DNA of 64,000 nt from an uncultured Alphaproteobacteria bacterium (GTDB lineage Bacteria > Pseudomonadota > Alphaproteobacteria > JALCBB01). The notes beneath the pieces were generated by a model. It was not told the origin of the DNA. It made no database searches and saw nothing but the letters and a program-made list of their open reading frames with translations. Positions within the stretch are counted from its first letter, which is position 1. The number at the start of each line of letters is the position of its first letter. This document shows, one piece after another, positions 58,401-64,000 of this stretch. The DNA is taken from positions 1,496,295-1,560,294 of the forward strand of contig OY279575.1 in the NCBI GenBank assembly GCA_958267355.1. The letters are read 5' to 3'. The translations under genes and the position numbers were made by a program.

Positions 58401-60973
58401 ACTTCGGCTCCTGTGTCTTCTATTCCTGTGTCAGAACTTTCCGCGTTTGTCGCTTCGGTGTCAGGACTTCCTGCGTCCGCCGCCTGCCACAAGCCACGGC
58501 TCCGCAAAATTTTCTCGGCTTGCTCGCTCTGTCCGCAAGCCAAGAGCAAAAACGCCCAATCGCGTGCCACTTCTGCTAGGCGGCGATAGCGCCCGCTTGC
58601 TCCGCCATGGCCTGCGGCTAGGTTGCACTGCAAAAGAATTGCTCCACGGGCGGAGTCGCCTGCCACGGCACGAATTTTCTGTACCCATTTCAAAGGCTCC
58701 CAGTAGGTCACCCGTGGGTCAGAGATTCCCGCTGTCGCCAAAAGCCACGGATAGGCAAAAGCCCCAATATTTTCATATGGCGCATAGCTTTGAATCCGCA
58801 GGAAGGCTTCTTTGTCGGCGACAGGATTGCCCCATTCCCGCCACTCGGGCGGCGTCAGGGGCAGGGAGTCATCCAGTATGGTGTTTAGGATATCTACGAA
58901 GGGAACAACCGCCAGAGCGGCTTGAAAAAGCTCTGGAGCGCGATTTAACACGGCTCCGACCAGCAAGCCGCCCGCCGAGCCGCCGTGTATTGCCAAATCC
59001 TGCGGCGTTGTCCGTTGCTCAGCGATTAAGCCACGGGCAACAGCGATGAAGTCGTGGAAGCTGTTTTCTTTCTGGGCAAGCTTGCCTTCGCGGTACCAGT
59101 GTCGTCCGAGGTCATCGCCGCCGCGAATGCGGGCGGCGGCGTGTTGCCAGCCCAAATCCACCAAGGCGAGGCGGGTGATGGAGAAATGCCCCGACTCGGG
59201 GATTCCGTAGGCACCATAGCCGTAGAGAAGGGTGGGTAGGGGCTGTTGGGTTTTAGCGTCGCGGCGGCGGAGAAGTTGCACAGGAATGGCTGTGCCATCT
59301 GGGCTGGTGTAGTGCTGTTCCTCGCTGATGTAGTCTTGGCGTTTGTGCCTTGGGGCAGGCTTTTGCCAGAGTTCTTCTGGGGCTTTGTCTCCTTGCAGAC
59401 GCCAGAAACTTGGCGGAGTGCACGGCGAAGAAAAAGAGAAAAACAGCTCGTCGGCTTCGTATTCCAAAACAGGGGCTAGGGCTAAGGCACCAATTGCTTC
59501 AGGAGCGGCTTGTAGGGTGAGCGAGTCGTCTTGCAAGTTGAGCAAGCCAAGGGCAGGTCTGCCTGCTTGATTGACGATCAACAAAGCCCGCTGTTGGTTG
59601 GCTTCTAGGCTTATCAGGGATTGCCCCGCTTGGACGGCAAGCAGGGTATCGGCGGTTGTGCTGAGTCCTTGTTTTGCTTGTGCCTGTTCTTCGCTCAGGG
59701 CGTCTAGGCGGAATTCCTGCCCTTGGGCTTCTTCGCGCAAGATGAGAAAACGTTTGCGCGGCAGGTCGTGGAGAATTTCCGCCTGAACCACCTGTCTGCG
59801 GGAAAAGATACAAGGCACGGTTTCTTCTTGCTCGCCCGCCTGTTGCCTATCGTCGGGACAAGCAGAGAGCAAGCGATATTCACTCGCCGCATGGTCGTGC
59901 AGGTGCAAGAGAATTACCCCGCCCGCCGCATCGCTACTGGCTTGGCGTTCAAGGGAGACAAAATAGGCTGGGTCTGCTTCGTGCCAAATCAAACGGTCAT
60001 CGCCCGCATCCCTTCCCAAGCGATGGAGCCACACCGCACTGGGGCGATGGTTTTCATCGGGGCGCACATAGTAAAGCCCCGTGCCGTCAGCGGTAAAAGC
60101 AAAGTCGCCGTTGCATAGCCCTGCTGTACTGATCTGGGCGGTGGGTGCATCTATGCCGTCTTCTCTGCCTGTGATACGGCGGACACGCAGGGTGCCGTGT
60201 TCTTGTCCGCGTAGGTCGGCAACAAAGGCGAGCGACTTTTGGTCGGGAGAAACTTCGGCTCCGAGCAGGCGAAAAAAATCTTTGCCTTCCGCCAAGACCG
60301 CTTCGTCTAGCACAACTTCTGGCGACTCGCTGGTTGTTGTCTCTTGGCTTGATCTAGGGGCGCGTAGATGCACAGGATATTCGCTGCCTGTGCGCCAACG
60401 TTTCCAGTAGAGCCACGTGCCGCGTTTGCGTTTGACCGACTCTTCTGTTTCAGCAATCCGACTCTTCAAATCTACAAAGAGTGCTGTGCGCAGGGGCTTG
60501 ACCGCCGCCAAAACTTCTTCGCTGTGCATGCCTTCAGCTTGTAGCAATGCCATAATTTCTTTGTCTAACGCCTCAGGGTTGCCCAAGACTTCCTGCCAGT
60601 TGTCCGCCCGCAACCAAGCGTACGGGTCGTGGAGGGGTAGCCCGTGCCATTCCTGACGCTGTGGCTTCGCCTTGGCAACGGGAGCTGCCGCGTTGAGTGC
60701 CCGACAAGTTTCTTGTGCGGGCAAGCGGGGGCGGGCTGACGGGGTAGAAGAAGACACAGGAGCAGACACAGAAGCAGATACAGGAGCAGAAACAGAAACA
60801 AACACTGAAACAGACAGGCGGGCAGAGAGACCAGAAGCTATGACTCTGTTTTTACCACAGGTCGCGGTGCCATCCCTGCGCCTGTTCTTTTTGCAAAAGT
60901 CCGCCGTGGCAGACAGACCACGCCCTAGCCTGCCCTTTATATCACTGGGCGAAGAGACTAGACTGCGTTTCAT
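58397..60973 (-). CDS. ptrB: Prolyl oligopeptidase family serine peptidase (oligopeptidase B-like)
   Basis: The open frame is 858 codons. After an N-terminal lead, HGLPLHDPYAWLRADNWQEVL opens the beta-propeller domain. The catalytic domain has Ser in IHGGSAGGLLVGAVLN, Asp in ISDPRV and His in AAGHGGASGR. It probably cleaves short peptides after basic residues. The first 80 or so residues include SVSVFVSVSAPVSASVSAP repeats and are not part of the family fold. The ATG at 60973 lies only 5 bp from the tRNA-Ser gene, so a GTG start around 60730-60790 is plausible. It overlaps pgk by 4 bases. The tail is Asp/Thr/Glu-rich. Confidence 0.9.
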   Translation of the reverse strand: MKRSLVSSPSDIKGRLGRGLSATADFCKKNRRRDGTATCGKNRVIASGLSARLSVSVFVSVSAPVSASVSAPVSSSTPSARPRLPAQETCRALNAAAPVAKAKPQRQEWHGLPLHDPYAWLRADNWQEVLGNPEALDKEIMALLQAEGMHSEEVLAAVKPLRTALFVDLKSRIAETEESVKRKRGTWLYWKRWRTGSEYPVHLRAPRSSQETTTSESPEVVLDEAVLAEGKDFFRLLGAEVSPDQKSLAFVADLRGQEHGTLRVRRITGREDGIDAPTAQISTAGLCNGDFAFTADGTGLYYVRPDENHRPSAVWLHRLGRDAGDDRLIWHEADPAYFVSLERQASSDAAGGVILLHLHDHAASEYRLLSACPDDRQQAGEQEETVPCIFSRRQVVQAEILHDLPRKRFLILREEAQGQEFRLDALSEEQAQAKQGLSTTADTLLAVQAGQSLISLEANQQRALLIVNQAGRPALGLLNLQDDSLTLQAAPEAIGALALAPVLEYEADELFFSFSSPCTPPSFWRLQGDKAPEELWQKPAPRHKRQDYISEEQHYTSPDGTAIPVQLLRRRDAKTQQPLPTLLYGYGAYGIPESGHFSITRLALVDLGWQHAAARIRGGDDLGRHWYREGKLAQKENSFHDFIAVARGLIAEQRTTPQDLAIHGGSAGGLLVGAVLNRAPELFQAALAVVPFVDILNTILDDSLPLTPPEWREWGNPVADKEAFLRIQSYAPYENIGAFAYPWLLATAGISDPRVTYWEPLKWVQKIRAVAGDSARGAILLQCNLAAGHGGASGRYRRLAEVARDWAFLLLACGQSEQAEKILRSRGLWQAADAGSPDTEATNAESSDTGIEDTGAEV

Positions 60974-60977
60974 CCTG

Positions 60978-61067
60978 GGTGAGGTGGCCGAGTGGCTGAA
61001 GGCGCACGCTTGGAAAGCGTGTAAGGGCTAACCCCCTTCGCGGGTTCGAATCCCGCCCTCACCGCCA
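60978..61067 (+). tRNA. tRNA-Ser (anticodon GGA)
   Basis: A class II tRNA with acceptor stem GGTGAGG/CCTCACC, D-arm GGCCGAGTGG, anticodon loop TTGGAAA (anticodon GGA), variable arm near GGGCTAACCCCC and T-loop GGTTCGAATCC. The discriminator is G, and CCA is encoded (61065-61067). Confidence 0.96.
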
Positions 61068-61196
61068 CGGGCGGCAGATTCAAGGAATTTTCTCTCCGCT
61101 TTTTGCCTGTTTTTTGTCCGTGCTAAATTAGACCCCGTAGGCGATTCGCCAGCCACAGACCAGCCACGGCAGACAATCAGCAATGACGGGGGGCAG

Positions 61197-61478
61197 ATGC
61201 TTAGATTCTTTTTGTTTCTGTGGCTGTTCTTGACCGCCGCTGCACTCTTTTGGGGCAATCGCTCCTTTGACAATCCGCTCACCCCCTTGGGCGAGTTTTT
61301 CTACGCCCTTTCACCAGGTGCCTTGAATGGCTTACAGGCGGCTATTGAACGCTATGTTTCAGAGTCGCTCTGGGCAGTGCTTTTTGCTGTCTTGCAAGTT
61401 CCTGCGGCGGCGTTTTTTCTCTTGCTCACCGTAATTTTTGCCCTCCTAGCTGTCCGCAAGCCCAGTAGCAACGCTTAA
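61197..61478 (+). CDS. Small membrane protein of unknown function
   Basis: The protein has 93 residues. Two hydrophobic segments (FFLFLWLFLTAAALFWG and VLFAVLQVPAAAFFLLLTVIFALLAV) flank a middle with FDNPLTPLGEFFYALSPGALNGLQAAIERY. The ATG at 61197 has a G-rich stretch upstream. No family recognised, though short proteins of this design occur in alphaproteobacteria. Its last two codons and TAA are the first unit of a 15-bp tandem array. Confidence 0.75.
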   Translation: MLRFFLFLWLFLTAAALFWGNRSFDNPLTPLGEFFYALSPGALNGLQAAIERYVSESLWAVLFAVLQVPAAAFFLLLTVIFALLAVRKPSSNA

Positions 61479-61664
61479 AGCCCCAACGCTTAAAGCCCCA
61501 AGACTTAGAGTTCTAACAGGCAAGGCTCTAACGCTGAAAGCACCAAGAGTGAAAGGGCAAGCAGGCAAAGCCCTAACGCTGAAAGCTTCAAGAGTGAAAG
61601 TGCAAGCAGACAAGGCTCTGACGCTGAAAGCTTTAAGAATGAAAGTGCAAGCGGGCAAAGCTTG
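61470..61664. repeat. 15-bp tandem array with 45-bp higher-order period
   Basis: Thirteen consecutive 15-bp units (first AACGCTTAAAGCCCC twice, later AACGCTGAAAGCTTC, AAGAGTGAAAGTGCA, AGCAGGCAAAGCCCT) with triplets of units repeating every 45 bp. The first unit contains the stop of the small membrane protein. The minus strand is open across the array and would encode 15-residue repeats with FSVRA. Confidence 0.93.
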
Positions 61665-61699
61665 AAGGGGCAGAATTCGCCTCTCTAAACTCCCGCCCC

Positions 61700-63514
61700 T
61701 TAATTTTCATCGCGGCGCAAGACCGCCAAAAACGCCGCGTGGGGAATTTCCACCTGTCCGACTTGGCGCATACGCTTTTTTCCTGCCTTTTGTTTTTCCA
61801 ACAGCTTGCGCTTGCGGGTAACATCGCCGCCGTAGCACTTGGCTGTGACATCCTTGCGCAAGGCCGAAACAGTTTCGCGGGCAATCACCTTCCCGCCTAT
61901 CGCCGCCTGAACCGCCACCTTATAGAGCTGACGCGGAATTTCATCCTTGAGGCGTTTGCAGATTTGCCGCCCGCGGCGTTCGGCAGAACTTCTTGGCGCA
62001 ATAAACGACAGGGCTTCCACGACTTCGCCATTAACCAGAATCGAGACCTTAACCAAATCGCCGCTCCGCCAATCTTCAAACCGCGAGTCGTAGGAAGCAA
62101 ATCCACCCGACAAAGATTTCAAGCGGTCGTGAAAGTCAAAGACCGTTTCCGACAAGGGCAAAAGATAGGTAATCACCGCCCGATTTTCTGCAGGGAAGGA
62201 TAAATCCAAACGCTCACCCCGCCGCTCTTCGCAGAGTGCCAAGACCGCACCCAAAGACTCTTTCGGAGCAAACAAAGTAACCCGCACCCAAGGCTCATAA
62301 AATTCGGCAATCTGGGTAACATCAGGAAGTTCAGCCGCCGCATGAATGTCACGGCTTGTCCCATCCCGCAAGAGCAGGCGATAGCCCACCGAAGGAGCAG
62401 TGGTAATCAGGGCTAAGGCAAATTCACGCTCTAGGCGCGCGACAACAATTTCTAAGTGCAGAAGCCCCAGAAAGCCACAACGAAAGCCAAAGCCCAAAGC
62501 CTGACTGGACTCAGGCTCATAAAACAAAGCCGAATCATTAAGGGCAAGCTTTGCCAAGGCATCGCGCAACTTGCTGTACAGATCTGCGTCTTCAGGAAAG
62601 AGCCCACAAAAAACCACCGCTTGCGGCAAGGCAAACCCTTTCAAAGCCAGACTCGCCGTGTCTTTTTCAAAAACAACCGTATCACCGACCCGAGCTTCTT
62701 CCAGCTTGCGTAAGCCCGTGACCACAAAACCAATTTCTCCCGCACCCAAAGTATCAACCGCTTGCTCTTCGGGCGTGAAAATCCCAATGGCATCGGCGGC
62801 AAAAGTCGCGCCCGTGCGCAGAAACCGCAACCTGTCGCCCGTGGCAAGCCTACCCGCCACCACCCGCACCAGCAGAACCACACCCAAAAAAGGGTCATAG
62901 CGGCTATCGGCAACAAGGGCTTTAAAGGCTTCGCCTTGGCGTTCGCTAGGAGCGGGAAGACGCGCCACCAGCCCATCCAAGAGAGCAGGAATGCCTTCCC
63001 CCGTTTTCGCCGAGACAGGAAAAAACGAGTCAGACGGCAAGCCAATTACCGCTTCTATCTCCGCCGCCACCCGCAGAGAGTCGGCGGCAGGCAAATCAAT
63101 CTTGTTGAGTGCCACCAAAATTTCATGGTCTTGCTCAATTGCCGCATAGACATTGGCAAGAGTCTGGGCTTCTACCCCCTGACTCGCATCCACCACCAAC
63201 AACGAACCCTCGCAGGCCGCTAACGAACGACTCACCTCGTAGGCAAAATCAACATGCCCTGGCGTATCAACAAGGTTGAGAATCCACGGCGGGGTTTTGT
63301 CCCCCGCACGGCCCCGCCATTCCAGCCGCGTGGTGCGGGCTTTGATGGTAATTCCGCGCTCGCGTTCTAAGTCCATTGAATCGAGCATCTGCGCACGGGC
63401 TTCGCGCGGATGAACCGCACCACAAACTTCCAAAAACCGATCGGCAAGGGTAGATTTGCCGTGGTCAATATGGGCAATGATGGCAAAGTTGCGAAGGCGA
63501 TGGCTGTCGGTCAT
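61700..63514 (-). CDS. lepA: Elongation factor 4 (LepA)
   Basis: LepA is a ribosome-dependent GTPase that can back-translocate the ribosome. It has 604 residues, the normal length. RNFAIIAHIDHGKSTLADRFLE (G1), GITIKA (G2), VDTPGHVDFAYEVSRSL (G3), ALNKIDLPAAD (G4) and the LepA-specific C-terminus with SVLRRD-like AVLRRDEN and GGDVTRKRKLLEKQKAGKKRMR are all present. No inserts are seen, unlike many neighbours. Confidence 0.97.
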   Translation of the reverse strand: MTDSHRLRNFAIIAHIDHGKSTLADRFLEVCGAVHPREARAQMLDSMDLERERGITIKARTTRLEWRGRAGDKTPPWILNLVDTPGHVDFAYEVSRSLAACEGSLLVVDASQGVEAQTLANVYAAIEQDHEILVALNKIDLPAADSLRVAAEIEAVIGLPSDSFFPVSAKTGEGIPALLDGLVARLPAPSERQGEAFKALVADSRYDPFLGVVLLVRVVAGRLATGDRLRFLRTGATFAADAIGIFTPEEQAVDTLGAGEIGFVVTGLRKLEEARVGDTVVFEKDTASLALKGFALPQAVVFCGLFPEDADLYSKLRDALAKLALNDSALFYEPESSQALGFGFRCGFLGLLHLEIVVARLEREFALALITTAPSVGYRLLLRDGTSRDIHAAAELPDVTQIAEFYEPWVRVTLFAPKESLGAVLALCEERRGERLDLSFPAENRAVITYLLPLSETVFDFHDRLKSLSGGFASYDSRFEDWRSGDLVKVSILVNGEVVEALSFIAPRSSAERRGRQICKRLKDEIPRQLYKVAVQAAIGGKVIARETVSALRKDVTAKCYGGDVTRKRKLLEKQKAGKKRMRQVGQVEIPHAAFLAVLRRDEN

Positions 63515-63522
63515 TGCTAAGA

Positions 63523-64000
63523 CTAAAGTTCAGGTAGCTCAGGAAACACTTCTGCACCCCGCTCGCCTTGTTGCTCTCCTGCCGCAAAGGCCGTGGCAAA
63601 GGCGGCAAGCTGCTTACTACAAATCGCCCGCCGCAAAGTCCGAATCAAACGCTGATAGTGAAACAAATTATGGCGCGTCAAAAGCACCGCGCCAAGAATT
63701 TCACCCGCCCGAAAAAGATGATGCAACCAAGCCCGCGAATACCCCGCCCCACAGGCAACACAGCCACAGGTCTCGTCCAAGGGGCGCAGATCGTCTTTGT
63801 GGCGGGCATTGCGTAGGTTGATTGTACCACACCCGACAAACGCCAAGGCTGTCCGCCCACTGCGGGTCGGGAGAACACAATCAAACAAATCCACACCGCG
63901 ACAAACCGATGCCACCAAGTCGCTCGGAGTGCCGACTCCCATCAGGTAGCGCGGCTTGTGGGCGGGCAGAAAGGGCACGGTTGCCTCCAAGGTTTCCAGC
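63523..64000 (-). CDS. tgt: Queuine tRNA-ribosyltransferase, C-terminal part (cut by the window edge)
   Basis: The visible 158 or so residues are the C-terminal part of Tgt, which exchanges guanine-34 for preQ1 in GUN tRNAs. YLMGVGTPSDLVASVCRGVDLFDCVLPTRSGRTALAF contains the catalytic Asp in DCVLPTR. CGCVAC plus a downstream His in LLTRHNLFHYQRLI forms the zinc site. The tail is Glu/Gln/Gly-rich. The frame continues past base 64000, so the start is not visible. It ends 8 nt before lepA, same strand. Confidence 0.94.
   Translation of the reverse strand, partial: LETLEATVPFLPAHKPRYLMGVGTPSDLVASVCRGVDLFDCVLPTRSGRTALAFVGCGTINLRNARHKDDLRPLDETCGCVACGAGYSRAWLHHLFRAGEILGAVLLTRHNLFHYQRLIRTLRRAICSKQLAAFATAFAAGEQQGERGAEVFPELPEL

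Noticed and set aside
61446..61658. Minus-strand gene encoding 15-residue repeats
   Set aside because: Openness follows from the 15-bp period. There is no Shine-Dalgarno and it overlaps the end of the plus-strand membrane protein. It is kept only as a repeat.

Overview
The window looks like a chromosomal segment of an alphaproteobacterium of moderate GC content. The evidence is gene order. The ppsR / AT-rich gap / hemE-hemH-hemJ arrangement is the conserved replication-origin neighbourhood of Caulobacter and Rickettsia. The mdh-sucC-sucD-sucA-sucB order, a SecB gene close to a Tim44-domain gene, and the hisH-A-F-E order are also alphaproteobacterial. Core genes of a non-flagellar type III secretion system (T3SS) suggest association with a eukaryotic host. 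Genus or order cannot be told from this sequence alone.

Layout. From 0.5 to 16.4 kb almost all genes lie on the minus strand: comM, dapB, a HIT protein, hisE, hisF, hisA, a GNAT acetyltransferase, hisH, an EamA transporter, a Cys-cluster protein, secB, rho, a Tim44-domain protein and ppsR. The exceptions are a DUF4170-like gene and a TPR-like exported protein. The 850-bp gap at 16.4-17.3 kb is the probable oriC, and gene polarity flips there. From 17.3 to 30.7 kb lie hemE-hemH-hemJ, a pseudouridine synthase (minus strand), tadA, rsmD, mdh and sucCDAB. From 30.8 to 42.7 kb lie a lipoprotein, mnmE, a YggS protein and the T3SS core: sctV-sctC (minus strand) divergent from sctQ-R-S-T-U (plus strand). 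From 42.7 to 56.4 kb lie a Tat-exported protein, tRNA-Leu, a DegP-like protease, a response regulator/histidine kinase pair, waaA, a potFBCA polyamine transporter, msrB and a FolM-FolB fusion. From 57.1 kb to the end lie pgk, an oligopeptidase B-like enzyme, tRNA-Ser, a small membrane protein, lepA and the 3' part of tgt.

The unusual part is the repeat landscape. (1) At least 23 copies of one structured element occur in six intergenic clusters. Each copy has an AT-rich module with a conserved ACTATGAAGCC core and, in most cases, GC hairpins whose stems change by compensatory substitution around a constant GCAA (GNRA) loop. These elements supply the last residues and stop codons of three unrelated proteins, the start codon of a lipoprotein gene, and the sequence directly abutting a tRNA-Leu CCA end. 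(2) Short tandem arrays, mostly of 11-17 bp units, fill many intergenic gaps, and at least six begin at the stop codon of the upstream gene. (3) In-frame arrays, most often of 15 bp, insert low-complexity peptides into housekeeping proteins including HisF, HemE, a pseudouridine synthase, WaaA, PotA and YggS.

All product calls come from reading motifs by eye. No database search, folding or GC-skew calculation was run.
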